DNA from: Gemmatimonadota bacterium | GTDB taxonomy: Bacteria > Latescibacterota > UBA2968 > UBA8231 | Length of the DNA: 64,000 nucleotides | Direction of reading: 5' to 3' | Assembly: GCA_009841115.1 (NCBI GenBank) | Contig: VXML01000062.1 | Span: forward strand, 88,596-152,595 | In this document: positions 16,361-25,066 of the stretch, piece after piece | How positions within the stretch are numbered: position 1 is the first letter of the stretch | Layout of the letters: every line of letters starts with the position of its first letter | The notes under the pieces: model-generated | Seen by the model: only the letters and a program-made list of their open reading frames with translations | Told to the model about the DNA's origin: nothing | Database searches by the model: none | Program-made: the position numbers and the translations under genes

Positions 16361-18379
16361 ATGGCGATTAAGACTTTCACATGGCTGCTGCTGGTCTGCT
16401 GGGCGACGGCTAGCGGTGCCCAGCGGCAAAGTTGGCAAATCGGCGGCGCAGGCTTGGCTTGGAGCGAGGGCGATTCTGCTGTGGTGCTCATTGATTTTGA
16501 CTCGGTGCCCGGCGCGATCCAACCCGTGTATATCGACCCTGACAAGAGCTTGTTCTCGCTCTTTACGGGCTGGGAACCACTCAAAGAGCCACGCGAGCTG
16601 ACCTATGTCGAAGGCGAAACGCCACGAGCTTGGAAGGGGTCGCAGGGCAACGTGACGACGGCTCACAATGGCACCTATATGGTCGATGGCGACAGTATGT
16701 CTTTTAATCCGCCGGTTTCGTCCAATCCCGAGTCGGTATGGTACACCATCGATTTAGCTGTGCCGGTACCGGCGTACCGCTTTGGTTTTTTTACGCCGCC
16801 TCGGGGCTTTCGCTCCGACGGGATCCCCTTTGCCGAGGATGCTGTGCCGGCCTACGAGGTGTCTATCGCCGCGGAAGGCGATCCGAGTTGGCTCGAAGGG
16901 AGCCAACCCTACAAGCGCATTGGTCCGCTAATCGCCGATGTAGCCGAAAATTTTGTCGCCCGGGTGCAGATCGAATTTCCCAGACAATACGTGCGCTTCG
17001 TGCGCTACAAGCGGAAGACCTCGCTGTTGGATTCGGGGAGGGGGGGCAACACCAGCGTGGGTTCGGGGACCGCTTTCAAGGGATCAATCGGCGACTTTGA
17101 ACTCTTCGGCGAGGGGGTGGCGCGCAAAGTGGTGTACCGCTCGCGGATATTCGACTTGGATGCGCCCCGCAATTTCGGTCGCCTGTTCTGGTCAGCAACT
17201 CCGCTGCGCGTGGTTGATGGGGCGCTAGTGGAGGCTCTCGATGCCGAGGTGGGGGTGGAGGTGGAGATGCGCACCGGTCGCGATGGGGATCCAAACATCT
17301 ACCACGAGTACACCGATCGCGGCGGCGAGGAAGTGGTGCCGCGCGAGCGCTACGATTTGGTGCTGCAGCCGCGCTGGCGCGCTGGCCGTCTGCGCGACCC
17401 CCGGCCGGGAATGCGCGCCTCTATTCAGTACGATAGCGACAATTGGTCTTTCTGGTCGCTGCCCTTTGCCGAGTCAGGGCAGGCGATTGATCTCAAAGGG
17501 GGGAGTCATTTCCAGTTGCGGATTACGCTCAAAAGCGAGGATTTTGCTGCGTTCGTGCGGCTCGACTCGCTGTGGATTGAGACTGCGCCGCTTTTGGCTA
17601 GCCGAGTCGTGGGCGAGGTAGCGCTAGCCGGCGATGTGCAGCCGGCGGGAGGCTTGACCCAAGTGCCGTTGGGGAAAGCGGCGGAACTGATCTACGATAT
17701 TCGCGGTGAATTTGTCGGTGAAGGAGCGGGCTTTGATGCGCTGAGGATTCGCACCGGGACGCGGGCTGCGTTTATCCGGCTAGAGATGGGGGATCCCCCG
17801 AGGGTGGTCGAGCCGGTTGCAGTCACCGAGGGCGACGAGGAACTAGCGGTGGTGTTGCCGGAGCGGATCGGGCTGGGATTCGCGGAAGGAGCGCGAGTCG
17901 TCTTTGTCGCCGATGTGTTCTCGCTGGCTTGGACGTTTTCAGGCGAGGTCTATAACGACGGCGTCGATGCACTGCCCCAGCCCGTCGAACCGGGCGATGC
18001 CAGCGCCGAACTGGGGACCAATAGTTTGCGGGTCTTGGGGATGGCCGGGCAAAGCGATGGGCCGGTGGTGGGATTGGATTTTTCCACTAGGGTGCTGACG
18101 CCCAATGGCGACGGAGTCCACGACGAGGTCGAGATCGGCTATGCGCTAGTGGGATTGCCCGAGGATGTCCCCGTGGTGTTCAAGGTGTATTCGCTCGACG
18201 GAAGGCGGGTGGCCAAGCGGTCGTTAGGTACGCAGCGCTTTGGTGCGCAGCGGGTGCGCTGGGATGGGCGCGATGAGGACGGGGTTTTATTGTCACCGGG
18301 GATCTACTTGGTTGAAGTAGCGCCTAAAGCCGAGCGGACGGGGGCACGCCGATTGCGCCCGTTAACACTTATCTACTGA
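16361..18379 (+). CDS. Secreted discoidin-like protein with C-terminal FlgD-like Ig domain
   Basis: The 672-residue protein has a signal peptide (MAIKTFTWLLLVCWATASGA). An early region resembles a galactose-binding/F5-8-type-C fold (YMVDGDSMSFNPP, then SVWYTIDLAVPVPAYRFGFF). The end is a FlgD-like Ig domain: FSTRVLTPNGDGVHDEVEIG, FKVYSLDGRRVAKRSL, VRWDGRDEDGVLLSPGIYLV. Such C-terminal domains occur on exported proteins of FCB-group and related bacteria. It is a paralogue of the next gene (four-base gap) and of the gene at 40488-42812. The product is probably surface-bound and may attach to carbohydrate. Confidence 0.8.
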   Translation: MAIKTFTWLLLVCWATASGAQRQSWQIGGAGLAWSEGDSAVVLIDFDSVPGAIQPVYIDPDKSLFSLFTGWEPLKEPRELTYVEGETPRAWKGSQGNVTTAHNGTYMVDGDSMSFNPPVSSNPESVWYTIDLAVPVPAYRFGFFTPPRGFRSDGIPFAEDAVPAYEVSIAAEGDPSWLEGSQPYKRIGPLIADVAENFVARVQIEFPRQYVRFVRYKRKTSLLDSGRGGNTSVGSGTAFKGSIGDFELFGEGVARKVVYRSRIFDLDAPRNFGRLFWSATPLRVVDGALVEALDAEVGVEVEMRTGRDGDPNIYHEYTDRGGEEVVPRERYDLVLQPRWRAGRLRDPRPGMRASIQYDSDNWSFWSLPFAESGQAIDLKGGSHFQLRITLKSEDFAAFVRLDSLWIETAPLLASRVVGEVALAGDVQPAGGLTQVPLGKAAELIYDIRGEFVGEGAGFDALRIRTGTRAAFIRLEMGDPPRVVEPVAVTEGDEELAVVLPERIGLGFAEGARVVFVADVFSLAWTFSGEVYNDGVDALPQPVEPGDASAELGTNSLRVLGMAGQSDGPVVGLDFSTRVLTPNGDGVHDEVEIGYALVGLPEDVPVVFKVYSLDGRRVAKRSLGTQRFGAQRVRWDGRDEDGVLLSPGIYLVEVAPKAERTGARRLRPLTLIY

Positions 18380-18383
18380 GAGC

Positions 18384-20732
18384 ATGGCGATGCACTCGTT
18401 TTACGCGCTACTATTGGGAGTCGGCGCGGTATGGGCCGATGAGCTGCGCTTCGACAGTGCGGCGGTGTGGCAGACTTGGCAGATGCCCAACGACTTGGTG
18501 CAGAGCGATGCCGACGGCAGGCTGCAGCTGCGTAAATTCCGCAAGGAGATCAACGCCGTGGCCAACGCCGGAGACTTCCGCCATGCGACGCAGGAGCGCG
18601 GCGAGGTGGCAGGCGGGATCTGGGAAGCCAAGAGCAATCCGCAGACGGCAGACTTTATCATCGATGGCGATCCCACTACTTACTGGCAGCCCGACCCCGA
18701 CGACGCGCCTGATCAGTGGTCGGTGCAGATAGATTTGGGGCGTCCGGTGCTGGCGCGCCAAATTCGCTTGTTCTTTCCCGACCGCGAGGGGGCGCGGCCC
18801 TTGCGGCAATTTAGCGTCTTCATCGCCTCGGGAGCGCGGATTCAGGCGCTCAACGATGTATTCAAGTTTGAAGCGGTCTATCGCACTTCTAAGCCCAACA
18901 CCGAGACGGAGTTGGTGATTCCCTTGGAGTATCTGGGCACGGATAGCACCTATGTATTGGACGCGTCCTTGGACATTGATCGCGAGCGCGAGCGCCGTTA
19001 TCAGGTGATCCAGTACATCATCGTCGAAGCCGACGAGCAGCATCCAGACGCGGCGCTGGCCGAAATCGAGGTGTTGGCCGTAGGGGATAACGTGAGCTTG
19101 GGCACGGCCGAGCGCGGTGGCAGCTTTCTCGAAGGGGGCCGCACTACGGGCGCGGCCCTGATGTTCGACGGCGATATGGACAGCTTCGCCCTGTTGACTA
19201 GCGCCGAAGGCGGTTGGCGCGATGCAGGCGTGTGGTGGCGGGTGGATTTGGGGGCGGTGTTTTTTCTCGACGAGCTTTTTATCTATTTCAGCCAGCTAGG
19301 CGAGGGGTTGCGCAGTCAGGTCCAGGGTGGCAACCCTTCGGCGGCGGGTGGGCTTTTCTTGGTTTCCGACGGTCGCCCGGCCGCGGGATCGGGGTTGCCA
19401 GTGCCCGAGCGAGTTGATTACGAGGTGCTCGTCGAAGATCGCTGTCGGCCCCGGTGTTTGGGACGGATTTTTCACCAGCGCTATTTATTTGCCCCGCGCA
19501 AAGTCCGCTACCTACTCTGGCACGAGATAGACGGGACGGCCCCGGGCTTTGGTTGGGGCTTGGAGACCATGCTCTTTTCGGCGGGCTACCCAGCGCGCGT
19601 GGAGATGCGCTCGGACTTTGTCAATTTAGCGGCAGTAGCCGGGGACGGGCGGCCCAAGGTGATTGAGCGGCTGACGTGGGACGCCGACCTGCCGCCGCAG
19701 ACTCGGATCCAACTGCGCTCGCGCTCGGGCAATGCACTACAGGAGGTGTACACTTTTTCCGACCGCAAAGGCGATATTGTCACCGAGGAGAAGTGGAACA
19801 GCTTGCCCAAGGTGTTAAAAGGGCCGATTGATACGACCTTGGTAGTAGGCGAAGACTGGGACGCTTGGAGCAATGTGTACCAGTCTTCGGGCGAGACCTT
19901 CCAATCGGCGAGTCCGCGCCGCTTTGTGCAATTGGAGATGATCCTCTCGACCGAAGACCTGCACGTGGCTCCCTCCGTAGATGCGCTGGCGATTGAATTT
20001 GTCGATGCTTTGGTACAAGAAGCGCGAGGACAAATCTGGCCGCGCGAGGCCCGACTCAACGAGGATACGCGCTTTACCTATACGCTGTGGCCAAGCACTG
20101 ATGGGCAGGACAGTGGCTTTGATCGCTTGCGCTTTCACATTCCCGGCGCGACCACGGGCGAGGTGGGCCTGCGGATTGGCGGAGAAGAGGTTGCGCCCGA
20201 GGCGGTGAGGTTGCACGGCGATTCACTGTTGGTCTCGTTGCCGCGTACCGTGGTTGCCGATTCGGTGGAGGTGGATTTTACGGCGCGGATTTGGGACAAC
20301 GCGGCACTGTTCGCGCTCGACCTAGGCATGGGCGAGCGTCCCGGGATCTGGCAGTCGGTAGAGCCGAGCGAGCGGCGGGCCAATATCGTGTTGTTGCCCG
20401 ACCTGCCGGTCCAATCTGCGCTCGTCGGCGATGTGGCGATTGCGCCTGTGGCGTTTACGCCCAACGGCGATGGGGTCAACGACGCGGTGGAGATCAGCTT
20501 TATGGTCTTCAAGGCAACGGGCATAAAGCCGCAGGTGCAGATTTTCGACGTCGCCGGTCGGTTGGTGGCGCGGCTGGTTGGTAGCGAGGGTGTTGGACGT
20601 TGGCACTTTCGCTGGTCAGGACGCGTTGCGGACGGCGCATTGGCGTTGCCGGGGATGTACCTCTGCCGGATTGAACCGGGGACGGCGAGCGGTAGCGCGG
20701 CGATTTTGCGCCCCCTTGCCTTGGCCTATTAG
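18384..20732 (+). CDS. Secreted F5/8 type C (discoidin) domain protein with FlgD-like C-terminal domain
   Basis: The 782-residue protein has a signal peptide ending near VGAVWADELRF. Residues 90-160 form a discoidin domain: DFIIDGDPTTYWQPDPDD, then WSVQIDLGRPVLARQIRLFF. The end carries the FlgD-like Ig domain (VAFTPNGDGVNDAVEISFM, IFDVAGRLVARLVG, FRWSGRVADGALALPGMYLC). Its N-terminal half lines up closely with the protein at 40488-42812 (LDGNLATGWAPNPDDAPDDW). It is co-transcribed with the preceding paralogue. A role in binding extracellular glycans is inferred from the discoidin fold. Confidence 0.82.
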   Translation: MAMHSFYALLLGVGAVWADELRFDSAAVWQTWQMPNDLVQSDADGRLQLRKFRKEINAVANAGDFRHATQERGEVAGGIWEAKSNPQTADFIIDGDPTTYWQPDPDDAPDQWSVQIDLGRPVLARQIRLFFPDREGARPLRQFSVFIASGARIQALNDVFKFEAVYRTSKPNTETELVIPLEYLGTDSTYVLDASLDIDRERERRYQVIQYIIVEADEQHPDAALAEIEVLAVGDNVSLGTAERGGSFLEGGRTTGAALMFDGDMDSFALLTSAEGGWRDAGVWWRVDLGAVFFLDELFIYFSQLGEGLRSQVQGGNPSAAGGLFLVSDGRPAAGSGLPVPERVDYEVLVEDRCRPRCLGRIFHQRYLFAPRKVRYLLWHEIDGTAPGFGWGLETMLFSAGYPARVEMRSDFVNLAAVAGDGRPKVIERLTWDADLPPQTRIQLRSRSGNALQEVYTFSDRKGDIVTEEKWNSLPKVLKGPIDTTLVVGEDWDAWSNVYQSSGETFQSASPRRFVQLEMILSTEDLHVAPSVDALAIEFVDALVQEARGQIWPREARLNEDTRFTYTLWPSTDGQDSGFDRLRFHIPGATTGEVGLRIGGEEVAPEAVRLHGDSLLVSLPRTVVADSVEVDFTARIWDNAALFALDLGMGERPGIWQSVEPSERRANIVLLPDLPVQSALVGDVAIAPVAFTPNGDGVNDAVEISFMVFKATGIKPQVQIFDVAGRLVARLVGSEGVGRWHFRWSGRVADGALALPGMYLCRIEPGTASGSAAILRPLALAY

Positions 20733-20764
20733 TTCCTCAACCCAAACAAGCAAAGGTAGATAGT

Positions 20765-21790
20765 ATGGCAGTTAAGACGTGTTTGATGATCGGGGCCAGC
20801 GGCATGGCCGGTGGTTGGATAGAGCGGATGACCCAGCAACTCGGCGACAGAATTCAGATCGCCGGGCTAGTGGATGTCAACGAGGAAGTGCTGGCGGCCC
20901 AAGGGGCTAAGCTCGGCTTGGGTGCCGATCAGCTCTTTACCGATTACAAAGAGGCTTGCGCCAAGGTACGGGCCGATTTCTGCGGCATTGCCACCCCGCC
21001 GCAGTTCCACAGCCCGCAGGCCATTGCCGCGCTGGAAGCCGGGATGCCGGTTATTTGCGAGAAGCCGATTGCCGATACCTTAGCAGCGGCCAAGGCCATG
21101 GCCGCCAAGGCCGAGGAGACGGGGTTGCCGTGCGCGATTATCCAGAATTACCGCTACGCGCCCAACAAGCAGGAGGTGGTGCGGATTCGCGAGGAGGGGC
21201 GACTTGGGCGGCTGCAGCACATCTTCGGCCGCTATGCCTGCGACTATCGCGAATACAAGTCGTGGGGCAAGGAGTGGCGACACGATATGGACTTTAGCCT
21301 GCTCTTTGAAGGCTCGGTGCATCACTTCGATATGATGCGCTTTTTAGCGGGAGGGGATTGCGAGGTGTTGCAAGGGTTTGGGTGGAACCCGGCGTGGTCG
21401 AGTTTTAAGCACTATTCGAGCGGGTTTTATCTGATGAGGATGGACAATGGAGTGCACACCGCATACGAGGGGAACAGTTCGGCTGCCGGGATTACGAGTT
21501 GTTGGCAACGCGAGTACTATCGCTTGGAGTTCGAGGAAGGGACGGTGGAAATAGGGGCGGGAGACGAGGTGCGAATTTATCGGGTGGGGCAGGAGGCGGA
21601 GGTGTATGCGGCACCGGCGATGGAGCGGGCAGGGCACGATTATTTGTTCAAGGAGTTTGTGGATTGGCTGGAGGGCGGGGCCGCGTCGGCGACGAGGATT
21701 GAAGATAATTTGCAGAGCTTTGCGCTGGTGATTGCGGCGATGGAGACGACGGTGGATGGACAGCCCAAGCGAATTGCGGATTATGTGTAA
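20765..21790 (+). CDS. Gfo/Idh/MocA-family oxidoreductase
   Basis: The 341-residue protein starts at 20765. The N-terminal Rossmann fold is CLMIGASGMAGGWIERMTQ, and the EKP motif is MPVICEKPIADTLAAAKAM near residue 95. The C-terminal domain has LFEGSVHHFDMMRFLAG, which carries the usual catalytic-site His pair. It uses NAD(P) to oxidise or reduce a sugar-like substrate that cannot be named. It follows the secreted paralogue pair by 32 bases on the same strand and may share their transcript. Confidence 0.9.
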   Translation: MAVKTCLMIGASGMAGGWIERMTQQLGDRIQIAGLVDVNEEVLAAQGAKLGLGADQLFTDYKEACAKVRADFCGIATPPQFHSPQAIAALEAGMPVICEKPIADTLAAAKAMAAKAEETGLPCAIIQNYRYAPNKQEVVRIREEGRLGRLQHIFGRYACDYREYKSWGKEWRHDMDFSLLFEGSVHHFDMMRFLAGGDCEVLQGFGWNPAWSSFKHYSSGFYLMRMDNGVHTAYEGNSSAAGITSCWQREYYRLEFEEGTVEIGAGDEVRIYRVGQEAEVYAAPAMERAGHDYLFKEFVDWLEGGAASATRIEDNLQSFALVIAAMETTVDGQPKRIADYV

Positions 21791-21874
21791 GGTCTTGGCT
21801 TTAGAAACTAAGACTCAGACGTACGGCTCCGGTCGTGCCGTTGAAACTGAACAGGAATAGTGGAAGTGCCTGTA

Positions 21875-21928
21875 CTAACCGTCGTTGCCGCCGCGCAGCA
21901 GGAATTTGTAGGGAGATAGGAAGTACAT
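21875..21928 (-). pseudogene. Short relic resembling the 3' end of the membrane protein gene at 23692
   Basis: Bases 21879-21904 match 23696-23721 at 22 of 26 positions. On the minus strand both encode a terminal FLLRG-N-DG and a stop. Here only a 17-codon frame remains. The rest of the 300-base gap 21791-22090 holds no gene I can support. Confidence 0.4.
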
Positions 21929-22090
21929 TATATCCTTTTGAATCGTCTGTTGCTTTTGTGAGACGACTTGCACACGATTGTCGTTACAACAAATCTTGGA
22001 GGAGATGGAGCTTTTGCTACTTTTCGGCTTGGTACTTATCGCAAGGGGGTCGCTTGATCTCCTGTTTTACTCTAACTCAGGAGGGTCGTT

Positions 22091-23695
22091 ATGAGTTACG
22101 TTTTTATTGTCCTTCTTATCGTAGCTTGCTCTGGCGGGCAGAAGCCTACGGCACCGGCGGGTAAGGCTGGCGACTTCTCCGACCTGTTCGGTTTGTTCGG
22201 CGGATTCGAGAACTCGGAAGAAGAGGAGGACGAGACGGCGGAAGAAGAGGCGGAAACGGATAGTACGTCCAGCGAGGGGGGACCGGATTTGATTGTTCAA
22301 TCGCCTTCGGTCAGCGACTCCATGCTGACGCCGGAGCAGGCGTTCACCTTGCATGCCAACGTGCATAACCAAGGCGACGAGCAGGCGGCTGCGACGATGC
22401 TACACTACTATCGCTCTAACAACGCGACGATTACTTCCCTTGATACGGAAGTGGGTACGGACGCAATAGGTACACTGGCCGCCTCGGACAGCAGTGTGGT
22501 GTCGATTGCGTTGACGGCCCCAACGGGTGGAGGGCCGGGGGTATATTTCTATGGCGCGTGTGTGGACAGCGTCAATGGAGAGAGCAATACCGATAACAAC
22601 TGTTCCTCGGCTGTGAGGATCACGGTGAGCGGGCAGGACACTGATACAAGCTCCGACGGCACTTCCCTATTCGACGCTTTTGACGCCATAAGTTCCGAAT
22701 CGCCATCAATTGGTAGTATAGAGACTCGTCTTCTCACATCTAGTGGGCGCGGGCCAAGATGGTCATCAGATGGTCAACGCATTGCTTTTTACTCCAGTCG
22801 CAATGGCTGGTGGGATGTATATAGTATTGATGCTGATGGAACAAACGAAATCCGACTAACGACACACGAAACGGGTGAAGCGGCTCCGACGTGGTCGCCT
22901 GACGGTTTCAGAATTGCCTTCACGTCTTACCGCGACGGTTACGACGGTCACCAGAGTATTCACATCATGGACTCTGATGGAACAAACGAAACTCGACTAA
23001 CAGAAAATGACCGTCATGACACATCTCCAACTTGGTCCCCTGATGGTCGGCGTATAGCATACGTATCTCAGCTTCGTGAAGATAATGGTCTTCGGCTAGA
23101 CGGCGATGGTTTAAACAGCGAGATCTATGTCATGGACGCCGATGGTTCCAACAAGACCCGACTCACACAACATGTTGAGGATGACGAGTTGCCGACGTGG
23201 TCGCCCGATAGTCAACGAATTGCGTTTTTATCTGCACGCAATTCTCCTACTGCGATCTATGTCATGGATGCTGATGGTTCCAACAAGAAAAGACTTACGC
23301 AGGACGATAGGAGTTTTGATCCAGCTTGGTCGCCTGATGGTACAAGTATTGCCTACAGTTCATTGCATGCGATTGACGATGGTCTATATGAGATCTATGT
23401 CATGGATGCCGATGGTTCTAACAAGAAAAGACTGACACGGTCTGAAGGCTACGATATCAGTCCAACTTGGTCGCCTGATGGGGAACGTATTGCCTTTGTG
23501 TCTGAGCGTGATGGCGATATGGAGATCTATGTCATGGACGCTGATGGGCGCAACGAGAAAAGACTCACATACGGTGCTGGAAAAGATGGTAATGTGCCAG
23601 GCTCCCTTGCGTGGTCGCCTGGTCCTGATAGGCAGAGAATCGTCTTTGAGCGAGATCGGGACGAAGAAATATATATCGTGGAGTTCGTGGATTAG
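22091..23695 (+). CDS. TolB/PD40 beta-propeller lipoprotein with CARDB domain
   Basis: The 534-residue protein begins MSYVFIVLLIVACSGG, a lipoprotein signal with the lipid-bearing Cys at residue 13. An acidic linker (EEEEDETAEEEAETDS) leads to a CARDB adhesion-type domain (about residues 67-180: DLIVQSPSVSDSMLTPEQ, then HANVHNQGDEQAAATML). From residue 215 come seven TolB/PD40 blades with the pattern PTWSPDGxRIAFxS...EIYVMDADGSNxxRLT. The propeller part is visibly richer in A/T than the N-terminal part. It acts at the outer membrane or cell surface. TolB itself lacks the CARDB part, so this is not the Tol-Pal component. GGAGG precedes the start. Confidence 0.88.
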   Translation: MSYVFIVLLIVACSGGQKPTAPAGKAGDFSDLFGLFGGFENSEEEEDETAEEEAETDSTSSEGGPDLIVQSPSVSDSMLTPEQAFTLHANVHNQGDEQAAATMLHYYRSNNATITSLDTEVGTDAIGTLAASDSSVVSIALTAPTGGGPGVYFYGACVDSVNGESNTDNNCSSAVRITVSGQDTDTSSDGTSLFDAFDAISSESPSIGSIETRLLTSSGRGPRWSSDGQRIAFYSSRNGWWDVYSIDADGTNEIRLTTHETGEAAPTWSPDGFRIAFTSYRDGYDGHQSIHIMDSDGTNETRLTENDRHDTSPTWSPDGRRIAYVSQLREDNGLRLDGDGLNSEIYVMDADGSNKTRLTQHVEDDELPTWSPDSQRIAFLSARNSPTAIYVMDADGSNKKRLTQDDRSFDPAWSPDGTSIAYSSLHAIDDGLYEIYVMDADGSNKKRLTRSEGYDISPTWSPDGERIAFVSERDGDMEIYVMDADGRNEKRLTYGAGKDGNVPGSLAWSPGPDRQRIVFERDRDEEIYIVEFVD

Positions 23696-24132
23696 CCGTC
23701 GTTATTACCGCGCAGCAGGAACACGCCCATCGCGCCCGTAAGCAGTGGTAGGGTGGCGTCGATGAGGATCCACACGAGGGAAGCTGTATCCGCTCCTATG
23801 GCCGTGAATGCAGGGCTATACAGGATAAACCAGTTCCAGAAGAACATGATGCCCACGCACAGGAAGCCGTAGAACTGCACATTGGCGGCGACAAACTCGC
23901 GCGTCACCGCGCCGCTGTCTCCCTCGCTGTCAGCGGCTTTCTTGCGGAGGTAGCCGAATATCACACCCAACACAATGGCTATTGCCATCAATATATCTAG
24001 GATTTCCCAAAGCGGGCTGTACGGCTGCCCTTCGCTGGAAGTGTGGTAGAGCGGTTCGACTACGGTGTGGACTGCGACCGCAACCGCCGTTAAGACGAGA
24101 AATAGGCCGCAGATTCGCTTGAGTGTATCCAT
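23692..24132 (-). CDS. Small integral membrane protein of unknown function
   Basis: The 146-residue protein has four predicted membrane helices, at about residues 7-24, 42-62, 90-110 and 118-138. No catalytic or binding motif is seen. It ends FLLRGNNDG and its stop overlaps the stop of the convergent propeller gene. A short relic of the same 3' end lies at 21875-21928, on the other side of the propeller gene. Confidence 0.7.
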   Translation of the reverse strand: MDTLKRICGLFLVLTAVAVAVHTVVEPLYHTSSEGQPYSPLWEILDILMAIAIVLGVIFGYLRKKAADSEGDSGAVTREFVAANVQFYGFLCVGIMFFWNWFILYSPAFTAIGADTASLVWILIDATLPLLTGAMGVFLLRGNNDG

Positions 24133-24184
24133 AATTCCCTCCCGTGTGATGTGGTTGAACTTCCCCTCAAGTTAAGAACTATGC

Positions 24185-25066
24185 CTATGGTGGTTCAATA
24201 GTAAAAGCGCGCACTCGCACATCGACTTCGAGACGGATTTCTCCGCCACCTTGGAGGACGCCGCGCGTCGGCGACACGTCGTGATAATCGCGTCCTACTG
24301 CGATGTGTACTTTCCTTCCCTCGCCGGCGAAACTCTGGTTGGTCGGGTCGAAGCCGACCCAGCCAAGCTCTGGCAGTCGGCATTCGACCCAGGCGTGCGT
24401 GGCGTTGCTCGGTGCCTGCTCGCTGGATTGATCGGTTGGGTTCAGGTAGCCTGAGACATAGCGGGCGGGAATGTCCCAAGAGCGCGCAATGGCGATCATG
24501 AGGTGGGCATAATCTTGGCAGACGCCCCGACCGGTTTCGAGAATGTGCCCGACGGGTGATTCCGCTGTGGTGCTGCCCGGGATGTATTGCAGGCAGTCGT
24601 GGAGCGTGTGCGACAGTTGCATCAGACTTTCGAGCGGGTCGTCCATAGGCGCGATGCCATGCCGAGCGACGAACTCAGTGAGTGTGGACGAGGGGCGCAC
24701 CAGCGCGCTCGAGTGCGTGAAATCCCAATCGGCGTACGACTCTCTACGGGAGCGGATCTCCTCCCAGGCACCGGTACGCAAGCGCGCTGGGAGCGGCGGG
24801 GCGTATGCAACTTCGACCGTAGAGTGGGTTGTGATCTCCAAGGTTTGGTGCGTTTGGTGGAGGTCGAGGAGGTGCCGCGTGTTGCCAAAGCAGTCTGTCT
24901 CGCGGCTTAGGTAGGCCGGAGGGGATGTCTCAATGTCGAAGTCGATGAGCCGCTGCCCTCGATCTTGGCGCGGCTCCAAACACAGGAGCATCACGCACTG
25001 CTGTACTGGGGCCGTGTAGGAGTAGTGAGAGAGGTGCTCGATTTCGTAACGGACGGCTCCGGTCAT
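24185..25066 (-). CDS. Transglutaminase-like protein (bacterial N-terminal region plus transglutaminase domain)
   Basis: The start is the ATG at 25066 (MTGAVRYEIEHLSHYSYTAP), overlapping the stop of the alpha-E gene (ATGA); the frame stays open further upstream only as a shadow. The 293-residue protein has the N-terminal bacterial transglutaminase region and then the catalytic core: Cys in TGRGVCQDYAHLMIA, His in NATHAWVECRLPE and Asp in WVGFDPTNQ. In this operon type the enzyme is thought to be a peptidase or amide-forming partner of the ATP-grasp protein. No signal peptide is present. Confidence 0.9.
   Translation of the reverse strand: MTGAVRYEIEHLSHYSYTAPVQQCVMLLCLEPRQDRGQRLIDFDIETSPPAYLSRETDCFGNTRHLLDLHQTHQTLEITTHSTVEVAYAPPLPARLRTGAWEEIRSRRESYADWDFTHSSALVRPSSTLTEFVARHGIAPMDDPLESLMQLSHTLHDCLQYIPGSTTAESPVGHILETGRGVCQDYAHLMIAIARSWDIPARYVSGYLNPTDQSSEQAPSNATHAWVECRLPELGWVGFDPTNQSFAGEGRKVHIAVGRDYHDVSPTRGVLQGGGEIRLEVDVRVRAFTIEPP

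Noticed and set aside
22091..23695. Assignment of the propeller lipoprotein as TolB of the Tol-Pal system
   Set aside because: It has a lipoprotein signal and CARDB domain, lacks the TolB N-terminal domain and no tol or pal genes are near.
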